DNA of 64,000 bases from Gluconobacter kanchanaburiensis NBRC 103587 (GCF_007988905.1 NZ_BJVA01000003.1:62001-126000), one strand, 5' to 3'; counted from the stretch's first letter, positions 38,488 through 47,977 are shown. A program made the numbers and translations. Notes: generated by a model from the sequence alone, not told the origin.

Positions 38488-39972
38488 ATGAAGAAACTTC
38501 TGGCACTGGCGGGAACCCTCTCCCTTCTTGGATGCAGCAGCACGAATCCCGGCATCCCGGCACAAGGCACCTATATTTCCCACATCACGCCGCTCGCCTC
38601 ATATCCGCCGCGACCTCCACTGCAAAAGCTAATCTTTCCGGTTAATACCGGGATTGAAGGCATTGTCGTCGATCCAGCCGTCACCTCCTATATGGAGCAG
38701 ATCCGCGACCGGCTTCTGGCCCAGTGGAGCGGCGTGCGCCCCGATGCACCCATCTTCCTGAGCGTTGATGAACATTTTTCATCGGATGTCTCGCCAGCAG
38801 GCGCGATGTTCATCAATGCGGGTATGATCCAGTATTTTTCTGATAATCCGGAAACACAGTCCGAGGACGCGTTCGCTTTCGTCATCGCTCACGAACTGTC
38901 CCATATCCTGCTGGGGCATGCCGCCAACAAGGCCGCAAATACGAAGCTCGAGCAAAGGTTTGCAGGTATTGGCGAGATCGGCACGATGGTCGCCGCAGCC
39001 GCGGGCGGAGGCGCCGTCGCCGGAAGTGCCAAGACAGCGCTTCTTGCGCTGTATGGCGCCCATGCCGTCGGTGAGTACGGTGGCTTTCCGAGCTGGAGCC
39101 GAAGCCAGGAAGAAGAAGCAGACACGCTTGCCGTCGATCTGATGGCAAAAGCGGGATATTCGGTTTCGATGGCGGAGACATCCCTGAATGCGCTCGATAC
39201 CGCCGACAAACGCGATGCCGCTGAGGCTGCCCTGAAGCAGAAAGCAGTTCAGGAAAAAGCTCAGCAGGAAGCAGAAAAAACGCAGCAGAACAATCTCGCG
39301 ACAGCGGTTCTGAATCCCCTTCTAACACCGGGCTTCTCGCTGCTCGGCACGGGCCTGGGCTATGTCGGAAAAGGCGTCACCTACGTCCATCTTGATCATC
39401 CGCACGCAGCGGAGCGTAGGGAAGAGCTATCCCATTACATCGATCGCAATTACGCCGATCTAATCCCAAGCCTGCACAAGGCTCCCTTCCAGAACTGGAT
39501 CAGAAGCCACGACGTGCAGAAATTCCTGCAACAAAGTCAGGCCATCAACGATGTCAGCGCTGTCGCCCCAAAGAAGAACTGGCAGAAAACCCGGCAGCTT
39601 CTATCCAAGATTGGCGAGCCGGTCCGCTCAAGCCAGATCTGGCTTTATTTCAACATCCAGACGGAAGCGGGCCTGGGCCAAAACAAACAGGCCCTTGCGG
39701 ACCTTACGACGGCCGCGCAGCGTGACGACGTCATCCTGAAAATCGTCACCATCTGGGCGAATTATCTCAACAGCCAGGGCAAAACGGATGATGCCCTTGC
39801 CTATCTGGCTCAGCAACAGAAACTGTTTGATGATCCGAGTACGCTTCCGCAGCAGATCATGATTGCGAAAAAGGCCAAGAAAACCGGCACGGTCGATGGA
39901 CTGGTGATGGAGTGCCAGATGACGGGTATCGACAGCCTGCAACAGGCCTGTTCGGCCGCGTCCAAGTCCTGA
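38488..39972 (+). CDS. M48-family metalloprotease lipoprotein
   Basis: 494 residues. The signal peptide ends in lipobox LLGCSS, so it is probably an outer- or inner-membrane-anchored lipoprotein. The zinc motif is HELSH (in FAFVIAHELSHILLGH), and the third ligand is the Glu in SRSQEEEADTLAVDLMAKAGY, as in M48 peptidases (BepA/LoiP type). The C-terminal half is helical with repeat-like segments (VAPKKNWQKTRQLLSKIGEPVRSSQIW and QAKTDDALAYLAQQQ-like) reminiscent of TPR. I use the ATG at 38488. Likely an envelope quality-control protease working with the CHASE2 protein. Confidence 0.82.
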   Translation: MKKLLALAGTLSLLGCSSTNPGIPAQGTYISHITPLASYPPRPPLQKLIFPVNTGIEGIVVDPAVTSYMEQIRDRLLAQWSGVRPDAPIFLSVDEHFSSDVSPAGAMFINAGMIQYFSDNPETQSEDAFAFVIAHELSHILLGHAANKAANTKLEQRFAGIGEIGTMVAAAAGGGAVAGSAKTALLALYGAHAVGEYGGFPSWSRSQEEEADTLAVDLMAKAGYSVSMAETSLNALDTADKRDAAEAALKQKAVQEKAQQEAEKTQQNNLATAVLNPLLTPGFSLLGTGLGYVGKGVTYVHLDHPHAAERREELSHYIDRNYADLIPSLHKAPFQNWIRSHDVQKFLQQSQAINDVSAVAPKKNWQKTRQLLSKIGEPVRSSQIWLYFNIQTEAGLGQNKQALADLTTAAQRDDVILKIVTIWANYLNSQGKTDDALAYLAQQQKLFDDPSTLPQQIMIAKKAKKTGTVDGLVMECQMTGIDSLQQACSAASKS

Positions 39973-39980
39973 AACCCGTC

Positions 39981-40017
39981 AGGGGGGGGAGAGACCAGAA
40001 GCGTCTCCCCCTCTTTT
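39981..40017 (+). terminator. Terminator of the CHASE2/M48 cassette
   Basis: GGGG-A-GAGAC pairs with GTCTCCCC (one bulged A) around a seven-base loop, followed by CTCTTTTT. It lies just past the M48 stop and before the convergent histidine phosphatase. Confidence 0.75.
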
Positions 40018-40704
40018 TCATCCCCGGAAATCCGGCAGTTCGTTAACCGTCACGACACGCCACAGACAGTCAATGCGTTCAAGAATCGTGATGGACAGGT
40101 TCTGGATTGAAAACCGCAGGGCCGTGTCCGGATGCACGCCCAGCGCATGCGCCAACGCCGCCCGAATGGCACCGCCATGACTGACGACAATCATGTCCTG
40201 CCCTTCATGAGCATTAGCCAGATCGTCAAGTCCGTGCGCCACCCGCGCGCAGACATCCAGCATGCTTTCTCCACCCGGTGGAAGTTCGCAGGCAGAAATG
40301 GACCAGAACGGATTGGGCGGCAGACGCAACAGGGACATGAACTCCGTATGCGGTGTGCCATGCCAGTCACCGATCGACTGTTCGATGAAACGCGCGTCAA
40401 TCGTCACATCCCGCGAAAACGCGCCTGCCCTGCGGATCTCGGAGGCGGTATCCTGCGCCCGCTGCAACGGCGAACTATACCACAGGGCATCCTTGGGAAG
40501 ACGCCGCGCCAGCGTGGCATAGCCTCCCTGCTGGTTCGCCATCGCTTCGCGGCACAATGGCACGTCGAGCGCGCCATACATCGTCTTGCGCGCACTGGCT
40601 TCCACAACGGCGTGGCGGATCAGCCAGAACCGCGTAACACCCGTCGGCAGCTCCGGCGTATCGAGAAAATGCCCGTGCGGGACCGCTTTATCTGTCTGGG
40701 TCAT
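40018..40704 (-). CDS. Histidine phosphatase (phosphoglycerate mutase-like)
   Basis: 228-residue branch-1 histidine phosphatase. The phosphohistidine motif is LIRHAVVE (RH conserved, G of RHG replaced by A). Partner residues are in WYSSPLQRAQDTASEI (Arg), the FIEQSIGDWHG acid/base block and the C-terminal VVSHGGAIRAALAHALG. The start at 40704 overlaps the upstream gene's stop by four bases (ATGA), so it is translationally coupled to the large PLP-fold protein. CobC-like alpha-ribazole phosphatases look similar, but no cobalamin genes are here. Substrate unknown. Confidence 0.75.
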   Translation of the reverse strand: MTQTDKAVPHGHFLDTPELPTGVTRFWLIRHAVVEASARKTMYGALDVPLCREAMANQQGGYATLARRLPKDALWYSSPLQRAQDTASEIRRAGAFSRDVTIDARFIEQSIGDWHGTPHTEFMSLLRLPPNPFWSISACELPPGGESMLDVCARVAHGLDDLANAHEGQDMIVVSHGGAIRAALAHALGVHPDTALRFSIQNLSITILERIDCLWRVVTVNELPDFRG

Positions 40705-42749
40705 GACAACGGGGCGTAACGGGGGACGGGGTTCGCGTCCAGCAGAACATCCCAGTGCTTCAGGATCAGTTCCAGTTTTCCAAGCACCCGACGCGCATCC
40801 ATGCATTCGCGCTGCAACCGGCGCTCTTCGTCCAGCCCTTCATGAGACGGCTCCCCGGAAACGAGCCGCGCACCCGCACACAGACGCAAGGCCCCTGCAG
40901 GCCCCTCGAGCAGAGGATGTGGCACCGGTACGGGCTGTCCCAGAACACACAGAAGACTGCCCTCCCCCTCCGCAACCCAAGGGGAGAGATCCGCATTCAG
41001 CCAGCGATGCAGGCGCCGCGCATCTTCGAGCGCAAGCGGGCGGCCCGGCGCATGGGGGGCATCAACCAGAAAGGAGAGAATGGTCGGAACCGCGTCCCAG
41101 CGCCCGTCATCGAAAGGCGTGCCCATCGGCAGCATGGTCAGCGCCGGACGCGCCTTCACCATAGCGACGGCTTCCGTCATGAACCGGGTCAGACGACTGC
41201 GAATGACAGGATCGGAGAGGGCGAACAGGGCATCCATTTCAGCCAGGGCAGCGTACCAGCGCAGCGCCAGACCGATATTGTGACCATCATTTAGGGCTGA
41301 GGCATCTGCGCCGTCAGGCCACTCATCCCGGTTGCCATAGGCCCGCAGTCCCCGAGGAAGAGACAGAAATGGAAGACGGCGACGGATTTCGGGGGGAAGC
41401 AGAATGGCCCCGCAGAAAGGGGGCCCGGTAAAGAACTTGGAGCCGGTAATCATGACGATGATTCCCCGCCCGACCCATTCCGCCACACGCGAAGGACTCA
41501 GCCGCGCCTGACAGACATCCACGACAATGCTGAGCTGATCGCCCAGCCGGCTACACAATTCTCCGACAAGATCCATGTCCGGCGCGGCCAGCCCCGTCTT
41601 TGACTGATCAAGCCGGTGCAGCAGAACATGACGTCCTTCAGCAACCTCACGTTCAGCGAGATCCCGACACTGCGCATTGATGGCCGCCACCGGACGCGCC
41701 GTACCGTCCGGTTCACGGATATCAACGCCGATCAGTCTGGTCTCAGGAGAAAACCCTTCGATCACCTCGCCTTTGCCCACAAGCGTCGCACACGCACTGT
41801 CTGTCGCGAAATGACGGCCACAGGCCGCGAGAGGAACACCGCTTCCGGTTTCATCCGGGGCCAGAAGAATGGACGTAACCGGACGGTCTGTTCCGGCGGC
41901 CACAAGCGCCAGCACCGCCAGTTCACAATCCGTGCCGGAGGCGGACAGCAACACCGCATCCTCCGGCAAGCCATAATGAGCCCCGATCGCTGCGCGCGCA
42001 CGGCGCACGACCCCTTCCTGAACCAGATCCGGGTCCTGCTTGGCCAGCAGCGCATTCATCATCCCGCGCCTGGCGGCTTCCGCTCCGCCGAACCCACGCT
42101 CCGACAGGGAAGATGCTGTCGATGACCCAAATGTGATCGCCCAGGGACGGGGACGGTGCGAGCTGGAATACCGGTTCAGTCCCGTGCGGGGGTCCACCGC
42201 CAGCCGGGAATCCCCTCCACCGCTCATAAGGGTTTCGGCAGGGGCAAGAACAGGCCAGAGGCGGGCCAGAACCCCTTGCAGGCGCTCGGCTTCTTGAGAG
42301 GTGAATTCAGGAAGCTCGGGTAGGAACGCACTCAGCACCGTCCAGCAGGCGCAAAGGTCCGAGGCCTGTGGCACCTCATCGCTAAAAAGACCAAGCCACG
42401 CCGGAAGAGGCACGACCTCGTCTGTATCAAGGGCATGAAACAGGGCTGCCACCCGTGCGGCGGCGAAACTGGCCAGATAGGGGTTGGCCCCCGGCTCCAG
42501 AAGCCGCATCAGCTCGATCGCATGCCGGAGGAACGTCGGCGCGAGACGAGGGGCTTCAAGACACGGACCGCCCAGAGTCAGGGTTGCGGTCTGCATGGAA
42601 AAAGGAAGCCCGGGCTTCAGGGAACCCGTAATGCGGAACGGCAGGGACAGTGACACATCCAGAACGGGAACCACCCCGTCTGCAATTACCCGTAAGTCGG
42701 GCCGCTCCAGAACATCCGTCAGGGAACGTGTCAAAGTATCAGCCAGCAT
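40701..42749 (-). CDS. Large PLP-dependent (fold type I) protein of unknown function
   Basis: 682 residues, not assigned to a named enzyme. An N-terminal domain of about 200 residues (VLDVSLSLPFRITGSLKPG, TFLRHAIELMRLL) is followed by a PLP fold-type-I domain. The latter has AIGAHYGLPEDAVLLSASGTDCELAVLALVAAG, the cofactor-Asp-like IVVDVCQARLSPSRV, and a lysine in MITGSKFFTGPPFCGAILLP that would bind PLP. The C-terminus carries a small domain ending in a charged helix. I start at 42749 because AGGAGAGG lies just upstream; an ATG at 42824 has no such site. Coupled to a histidine phosphatase, it may act on a phosphorylated amino compound (inference). Confidence 0.65.
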   Translation of the reverse strand: MLADTLTRSLTDVLERPDLRVIADGVVPVLDVSLSLPFRITGSLKPGLPFSMQTATLTLGGPCLEAPRLAPTFLRHAIELMRLLEPGANPYLASFAAARVAALFHALDTDEVVPLPAWLGLFSDEVPQASDLCACWTVLSAFLPELPEFTSQEAERLQGVLARLWPVLAPAETLMSGGGDSRLAVDPRTGLNRYSSSHRPRPWAITFGSSTASSLSERGFGGAEAARRGMMNALLAKQDPDLVQEGVVRRARAAIGAHYGLPEDAVLLSASGTDCELAVLALVAAGTDRPVTSILLAPDETGSGVPLAACGRHFATDSACATLVGKGEVIEGFSPETRLIGVDIREPDGTARPVAAINAQCRDLAEREVAEGRHVLLHRLDQSKTGLAAPDMDLVGELCSRLGDQLSIVVDVCQARLSPSRVAEWVGRGIIVMITGSKFFTGPPFCGAILLPPEIRRRLPFLSLPRGLRAYGNRDEWPDGADASALNDGHNIGLALRWYAALAEMDALFALSDPVIRSRLTRFMTEAVAMVKARPALTMLPMGTPFDDGRWDAVPTILSFLVDAPHAPGRPLALEDARRLHRWLNADLSPWVAEGEGSLLCVLGQPVPVPHPLLEGPAGALRLCAGARLVSGEPSHEGLDEERRLQRECMDARRVLGKLELILKHWDVLLDANPVPRYAPLS

Positions 42750-42936
42750 CCTGCCTCTCCTGTCTCCGCACGACAGTGGGATTAGCCCATCGGTCCGAAC
42801 GGGGAAAGTGTCCGCTGAAGTCATATATCTTGCGTTTCGGGAAACGGGTGGACGTTATTTGCGCTGTTTCAACAACGCTGTAAGATAAAATGGCTCCATC
42901 GGGGTCAGACTCCTGACCTAATATCATGAGGTTCAA

Positions 42937-43992
42937 ATGCGGATTTTGCTGACAGGCGGCTGTGGTTTCATAGGATCGGCAGTTGTACGCCATCTGATCC
43001 GGAACACCGAACATTCGGTTCTGAACGTCGACTGCATGACCTATGCAGCCTCGGAAGACACTGTCAGCGAGGTCGCGAACGATCCCCGATATTCCCATGC
43101 CCGTGCGAATATCGTGAACGGCGTGGAAATGCAGCGGCTGTTCGAGGAATACCGCCCGGACGCCGTCATGCATCTCGCGGCTGAAAGCCACGTGGACCGC
43201 TCGATCGACGGCCCCGGCGTCTTCATCCAGACGAACGTCGTCGGCACCTATTCGCTGCTCGAGGCCGCCCGGAAATACTGGAACACGCTGGGAGAGGCCG
43301 AAAAGAAGGCCTTCCGCTTCCATCACATTTCCACTGACGAGGTCTTCGGTCATCTGGAGCCGAACGACCCGCCATTCACCGAAACCACGCCCTACGATCC
43401 GCGCAGCCCGTATTCAGCCTCCAAGGCCTCGTCTGACCATCTGGTCCGTGCCTGGTTCCACACTTACGGCCTGCCGACCTTCGTCACCAACACCACCAAC
43501 AACTACGGCATCTGGCATTTCCCCGAGAAGCTGATCCCGCTGGTCACGATCAACGCCATCGAAGGCCGCGAACTGCCGGTTTACGGCAAGGGCGAGAACG
43601 TCCGCGACTGGCTGTTCGTCGAAGACCATGCCGAAGCTCTGGTCAAGGCCGTCGAGACCGGAAAGCCCGGCGAAACATACGCCATCGGCGCCCGCCAGCC
43701 CCGCACCAACCTTGAAGTCGTCAAGAAGATCTGCGCTGTCCTCGACGAGCTTCAGCCGGACCCGGCTGGCCCGCGCGAGCGCCTGATCCGCTTCGTGACC
43801 GACCGCCCCGGCCATGATTTCCGCTACGAGATCGATCCGTCCCACGCCGAGAAAGAACTCGACTGGAAAGCGACGCATGATTTCGAAAGCGGCCTCCGCA
43901 AGACCGTTCAGTGGTATCTCGACAATCGCGCCTGGTGGGAAGGAATCCGCTCCAAGCGCTATACCGGCCAGAGACTGGGAGCCAGCAAGTGA
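42937..43992 (+). CDS. rmlB: dTDP-glucose 4,6-dehydratase
   Basis: NAD-containing short-chain dehydratase that makes dTDP-4-keto-6-deoxyglucose, second step to dTDP-L-rhamnose. It has 351 residues. The Rossmann motif is [16 protein letters not shown], and catalytic residues are in HISTDEVFG and [15 protein letters not shown] (YxxxK). The sugar-binding segment [18 protein letters not shown] is intact. It is the first of four rml genes in order B-A-C-D. Its stop overlaps the GTG start of rmlA. Confidence 0.97.
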   Translation: MRILLTGGCGFIGSAVVRHLIRNTEHSVLNVDCMTYAASEDTVSEVANDPRYSHARANIVNGVEMQRLFEEYRPDAVMHLAAESHVDRSIDGPGVFIQTNVVGTYSLLEAARKYWNTLGEAEKKAFRFHHISTDEVFGHLEPNDPPFTETTPYDPRSPYSASKASSDHLVRAWFHTYGLPTFVTNTTNNYGIWHFPEKLIPLVTINAIEGRELPVYGKGENVRDWLFVEDHAEALVKAVETGKPGETYAIGARQPRTNLEVVKKICAVLDELQPDPAGPRERLIRFVTDRPGHDFRYEIDPSHAEKELDWKATHDFESGLRKTVQWYLDNRAWWEGIRSKRYTGQRLGASK

Positions 43993-44879
43993 GCACCATC
44001 GAAACCAAGCCCATGAAGGGCATCATCCTCGCCGGCGGGTCGGGCACACGCCTGTATCCTATGACGATGGCAGCCTCCAAGCAGCTGCTGCCCGTCTATG
44101 ACAAGCCGATGATCTACTATCCCCTTTCCACGCTGATGCTGGCGGGAATCCGGGACATCATGATCATCACGACGCCCCATGACATGCCCCAGTTCCAGCG
44201 TCTTCTGGGCGATGGCTCGCAGTTTGGTGTGAGGTTCGAATACCGCGTTCAGCCTTCACCGGATGGTCTAGCACAGGCCTTCCTGATCGCAGAAGACTGG
44301 ATTCAGGGCGCACCCTGTGCTCTGGCACTAGGCGACAACCTGATCTTCTCCGAGCATCTGGGCGTTCTGCTGCGTGCAGCCTCAAACCGTCCCGAAGGAG
44401 CGACCGTCTTCGCTTACCAGGTCCGCGATCCGGAGCGTTACGGTGTTGTTTCCTTCGATGAGAACGGTATAGCCCTCACCGTTGAAGAAAAGCCGGCCAA
44501 CCCTGAGTCCCACTGGGCCATCACAGGGCTGTATTTCTACGATCACCGCGTCGTGGACTTCGCCAAGAAGGTAAAGCCCAGCCCCCGCGGCGAACTGGAG
44601 ATCACCGATCTCAACCGCATGTATCTTGAAGAAGGCACCCTTCAGGTGGACCGTCTGGGCCGTGGCTGCGCCTGGCTCGACGCCGGAATGCCCGACAGCC
44701 TGATGCAGGCCGGAACGTTCGTGCAGACCATCCAGTCCCGTCAGGGCATGCTGGTCGGCTCCCCCGCAGAAGTGGCTTTCCGCAACAAGTTCATCACGGC
44801 CGACCAGCTTCGCGAGCATGCGAAGAAAATGGGCAAGACCGAACTTGGCCGTCTCCTTCTGGAACTGGCTGACAGCTGA
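43989..44879 (+). CDS. rmlA: Glucose-1-phosphate thymidylyltransferase
   Basis: Forms dTDP-glucose from dTTP and glucose-1-phosphate, first step to dTDP-rhamnose. It has 296 residues. The nucleotide-binding motif is [16 protein letters not shown], and the family block [29 protein letters not shown] follows. [19 protein letters not shown] is typical. I start at GTG 43989, because GGAG sits seven bases upstream and it overlaps the rmlB stop (GTGA). ATG 44013 is the alternative and would remove eight residues. Feedback inhibition by dTDP-rhamnose is known for the family. Confidence 0.96.
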   Translation: MSTIETKPMKGIILAGGSGTRLYPMTMAASKQLLPVYDKPMIYYPLSTLMLAGIRDIMIITTPHDMPQFQRLLGDGSQFGVRFEYRVQPSPDGLAQAFLIAEDWIQGAPCALALGDNLIFSEHLGVLLRAASNRPEGATVFAYQVRDPERYGVVSFDENGIALTVEEKPANPESHWAITGLYFYDHRVVDFAKKVKPSPRGELEITDLNRMYLEEGTLQVDRLGRGCAWLDAGMPDSLMQAGTFVQTIQSRQGMLVGSPAEVAFRNKFITADQLREHAKKMGKTELGRLLLELADS

Positions 44880-44982
44880 TTTTTTTCCAGCGGTTCCAGT
44901 TTTCTGCATCCCTTTGCAGCCGGAGCCGTTTTTTCCATGAGACATTTTCACGCCCCAACATTCAGGACAGGGATTTCAGAGC

Positions 44983-45546
44983 ATGAAGGTCGAACGTCTT
45001 TCCATTCCAGAGGTCATTCTCGTCACGCCTCCCCGTTTTGGTGACAATCGCGGCTTCTTCTCCGAAACCTACAATGTGGACCGCATGGGCGAAGCCGGCA
45101 TCAACCTGCCTTTCGTTCAGGACAACCAGAGCCTGTCCCGCCAGAAAGGCGTCGTCCGTGGCCTGCACTGCCAGCTCGCCCCTTACGAGCAGGGTAAACT
45201 CGTCCGCGTCACACGCGGCGCCATCTGGGATGTAGCTGTCGATGCCCGCACCGGATCACCGACCTACGGCAAGTGGTGCGCAGCCGAACTTTCGGCTGAA
45301 AACTGGTCGCAGCTCTGGATCCCGCCCGGCTTCCTGCACGGCTTCGTCACGCTCGAAGAAAACACCGAAGTACAGTACAAATGTACCTCGCTCTACAGTA
45401 AGGTTTCCGAGCGCGCGGTCATCTGGAACTGCCCCGAACTGAAGATCGACTGGCCCGTTTCCGAAGCTGACGCCGTTCTGTCCGACAAGGATCTGATCGC
45501 ACCGCATTTCTCGGAAGCCAAAGGCTGGTTCCAGTACGAAAAGTGA
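44983..45546 (+). CDS. rmlC: dTDP-4-dehydrorhamnose 3,5-epimerase
   Basis: Cupin-fold epimerase for dTDP-4-keto-6-deoxyglucose. It has 187 residues. Signature segments are DNRGFFSETYN, FVQDNQSLSRQKGVVRGLHCQ (catalytic His in RGLH), GAIWDVAVDAR and IPPGFLHGFVTLEENTEVQYKCT. About 100 bases separate it from rmlA, containing a small imperfect hairpin (GGTTCC...GGAGCC region) and T-rich DNA. Its stop overlaps the GTG start of rmlD. Confidence 0.96.
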   Translation: MKVERLSIPEVILVTPPRFGDNRGFFSETYNVDRMGEAGINLPFVQDNQSLSRQKGVVRGLHCQLAPYEQGKLVRVTRGAIWDVAVDARTGSPTYGKWCAAELSAENWSQLWIPPGFLHGFVTLEENTEVQYKCTSLYSKVSERAVIWNCPELKIDWPVSEADAVLSDKDLIAPHFSEAKGWFQYEK

Positions 45547-46460
45547 GCATGACGATGTCCAGCACCCCAACGAGCAGCACAGGTCCCATTCTCGTCACGG
45601 GCGGCAACGGCCAGCTTGCGACGTCCCTCCAGAACCTCGGAACCGAACGCATCATCCGCGTCGGACGTCCGGAATTCGACTTCGACCACCCGGAGACGAT
45701 TGCCGCGACGGTTGAGAAATACAAACCATCGGTCGTCGTGAACGCAGCGGCCTGGACGGCTGTCGATCTCGCCGAAACGGAAAAGGACGGTGCGGAACGC
45801 GCCAACAATTCCGGCCCGGCAACGCTCGCCGCAGCCTGCGCGAAGGCAGACATTCCGTTCATCCACGTCTCGACCGACTATGTCTTCTCCGGCGACAAGG
45901 GCACGCCCTATACCGAAGACGATGCCACCTCTCCCGAGACGGTGTATGGCAGCACCAAGGCCGACGGCGAACAGGCCGTCCTGACCGCCAACATCAAGAG
46001 CATCATCCTGCGTACGGCCTGGGTCTATTCGGCCCACGGCAAAAACTTCGTGCGTACGATGATCAATGCGGGCGCGAAAAATCCCGTGCTCAAGGTCGTG
46101 GGGGACCAGAAAGGCAATCCGACCAGTTCGGACGATCTGGCCGAAGCCATTCTTGCCATCATCGTCCTGATCGAGCGCGATGGCTGGAAGCCGGAATATC
46201 GCGGCATCTTCCATGCCAGCGGAACCGGCGAAACCACGTGGCACGGTCTGGCCGTCGCCGCGCTGGAAGAAGCTGCGAAACATGGCCAGGCCATGCCGCA
46301 AGTCAACGCTATCCGTACTGAGGACTGGCCCACGCCTGCCAAGCGTCCACAGGATTCCCGGATGGACAATTCAAAGCTGCATCGCGTTTTCGGCGTAAAG
46401 ATGCCAGACTGGCGTCACAGCGTGACGACTATCGTTCACAGGCTGTTTTCCGAAGCCTGA
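45543..46460 (+). CDS. rmlD: dTDP-4-dehydrorhamnose reductase
   Basis: NAD(P)H-dependent SDR reductase completing dTDP-L-rhamnose. It has about 305 residues. The Rossmann motif is VTGGNGQLATSL, and the family blocks are VVNAAAWTAVDLAE, HVSTDYVFSGDKGTPYTE, YGSTKADGEQAV (YxxxK) and LRTAWVYSAHGKNFVRTM. The start is one of GTG 45543 (overlapping rmlC), ATG 45549 or ATG 45555; none has a clear ribosome binding site, which fits coupled translation. An inverted repeat follows the gene. Confidence 0.95.
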   Translation: MSMTMSSTPTSSTGPILVTGGNGQLATSLQNLGTERIIRVGRPEFDFDHPETIAATVEKYKPSVVVNAAAWTAVDLAETEKDGAERANNSGPATLAAACAKADIPFIHVSTDYVFSGDKGTPYTEDDATSPETVYGSTKADGEQAVLTANIKSIILRTAWVYSAHGKNFVRTMINAGAKNPVLKVVGDQKGNPTSSDDLAEAILAIIVLIERDGWKPEYRGIFHASGTGETTWHGLAVAALEEAAKHGQAMPQVNAIRTEDWPTPAKRPQDSRMDNSKLHRVFGVKMPDWRHSVTTIVHRLFSEA

Positions 46461-46466
46461 TCTTCT

Positions 46467-46493
46467 GCTGCCCTTCTCAAGCGAGAGGGCAGC
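46467..46493 (+). terminator. Hairpin after rmlD
   Basis: GCTGCCC..CTC pairs with GAG..GGGCAGC, with one bulge and an AAGC-type loop. There is no T-run, so it may be a Rho-assisted end or mRNA-stabilising structure for the rml operon. Confidence 0.5.
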
Positions 46494-46571
46494 CGACTGT
46501 CACCCTCTCTTTCGTTGCGTCCGAATGATCCCCTTTTCCCCTCTTTCGGCCTCAAGCCCCGGTGCCGAAAC

Positions 46572-47510
46572 ATGACACAGAAAAGGGCATCCTCTTCGCG
46601 TCAGGTCGCCATCCTCCTCTCCCTCTATAATGGTGAGAGCTATCTGGACGCGCAGCTTTCAAGCATTCTGACGCAGACCCATCAGGACTGGACTCTCTAC
46701 TGGCGCGATGACGACTCCTCGGATGCATCCCGTGAGCGGATGCACGCTTTTGCAGGCGGCGCCGGCGCGGGCCGATGTGTCGAAATTACGAGCGCTAACG
46801 GACGGCTCGGGGTCGCGGGATCCTATGCCCACCTGCTTGATGCCGTGCCGGACACCCCCTATGTGGCCTTCGCGGATCAGGACGATATCTGGGAGCCGCA
46901 GAAACTGGAATGGGCCGTCGATATGCTCAGCCGTCATCCGGCCGATATCCCTGCCCTTTACTGCGCACGACAATATCTGACGGATGAGGATCTGGTCGTC
47001 TTTCAGGAATCTTCCGTTCTGCGCCGGAAGCCCGGCTTCCCGGCTTCCCTGACACAGAACATCGCAACGGGTCACACCGTTCTCCTGAACGCCGCCACCC
47101 ACCGCCTCATGCAGAATAATCTGCCCCCGCCCTCAGTGCTGCATGACTGGTGGGCATATCTCCTGACCGCCGCGGCAGACGGATCCGTTATGTTCGACGA
47201 CCGCTGCGTCAGCTATTACCGCCAGCATGCCCATAACACGGTCGGGGCTAGTGGTTCGTTCATCAAGCGCGGCTGGGCCGCCCTTCGTCGCGGCCCGCAT
47301 GTGTTCATGACGATTTTCCATTCGAACGTGACCCATCTTCTGGCCCAGCCGGAGCATGTCTCCCCCTCAGCCCTGCGTCTTCTAAAGGAGATCGCAGCCG
47401 CCCGGACATTTGCCACCCGACTGCGCACACTCGTCATGCACCGCGATCTCAGGCGGCAGAGGTTCTCCGAAACAACGGTATTCCGGATCTGGTATCTATT
47501 TTCACGCTAG
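46572..47510 (+). CDS. Glycosyltransferase family 2 (rhamnosyltransferase-like)
   Basis: 312-residue GT-A fold glycosyltransferase. The N-terminal nucleotide-sugar domain starts VAILLSLYNGESYLDAQLSSIL. The acidic motifs are WRDDDSSDAS and AFADQDDIWEPQK (DxD-like). The acceptor-side block is LHDWWAYLLTAA, followed by YYRQHAHNTVGAS. Immediate proximity to rmlBACD suggests it transfers rhamnose into a surface polysaccharide, an inference. The start at ATG 46572 is likely but without a clear ribosome binding site. Its 3' end overlaps the convergent HIT gene by nine bases. Confidence 0.82.
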   Translation: MTQKRASSSRQVAILLSLYNGESYLDAQLSSILTQTHQDWTLYWRDDDSSDASRERMHAFAGGAGAGRCVEITSANGRLGVAGSYAHLLDAVPDTPYVAFADQDDIWEPQKLEWAVDMLSRHPADIPALYCARQYLTDEDLVVFQESSVLRRKPGFPASLTQNIATGHTVLLNAATHRLMQNNLPPPSVLHDWWAYLLTAAADGSVMFDDRCVSYYRQHAHNTVGASGSFIKRGWAALRRGPHVFMTIFHSNVTHLLAQPEHVSPSALRLLKEIAAARTFATRLRTLVMHRDLRRQRFSETTVFRIWYLFSR

Positions 47511-47942
47511 ATTCAGGGCGCGCCGCATAGCCTGCATGAATGTTCCGTCCTGCTCCGCGCTGGATCGACGAGCCATATCATAATCATAGACCGTTCCCGC
47601 CGGGCGCGTGGCTTTTTCCGGATCTTCAGACGCATAGCGCGGCACGATATGAGTATGTAGGGACGGTGCCAGATTGCACCACGTCTCATAATTGATCCGC
47701 ACTGCGTCAGTGACCGCCAGCAGCGCATCCCCGACCGCCGCCATATCGGCCAGATACTGCGCCCGCGCCTCGCCCTGAAGATCATTGATCGTCGGCACGA
47801 CCGGATCGGCCAGGAGCTGACAGTATCCTGGCAGAGGCTGCGTCTCCCCGATCACCAGCCAGCCCGATTTCATCCGCCCGATAACAGAAGGGTTGCTGCC
47901 ACATCGTGCGGCAGCAACCCTCTGTGCGATAACATCCGTCAT
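47502..47942 (-). CDS. HIT-family protein with altered histidine triad
   Basis: 146 residues. The HIT core is seen in GWLVIGETQPLPGYCQLLADP and INDLQGEARAQYLADM, typical of Ap4A-hydrolase-like HIT proteins. The active-site triad, normally HxHxH, reads H96-T-H98-I-V, so the last triad histidine is replaced by Val. It may hydrolyse a dinucleotide or nucleoside phosphoramidate, or be inactive. I start at ATG 47942; an earlier ATG at 47981 would extend into the sugar porter stop region. It lies downstream of the MFS gene on the same strand. Confidence 0.72.
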   Translation of the reverse strand: MTDVIAQRVAAARCGSNPSVIGRMKSGWLVIGETQPLPGYCQLLADPVVPTINDLQGEARAQYLADMAAVGDALLAVTDAVRINYETWCNLAPSLHTHIVPRYASEDPEKATRPAGTVYDYDMARRSSAEQDGTFMQAMRRALNLA

Positions 47943-47977
47943 GGTCGGTTCCCCTTCTGCGTGAAGGGGAAAGCGTA

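Noticed and set aside
36053-40017. tRNA-Lys associated integration with attachment repeats
   Set aside because: No integrase gene and no second copy of the tRNA 3' end found by eye up to 40 kb.
40018-40704. Cobalamin phosphatase CobC
   Set aside because: The histidine phosphatase fold fits, but no cobalamin genes are near and the partner is not CobD-like, so no symbol is given.
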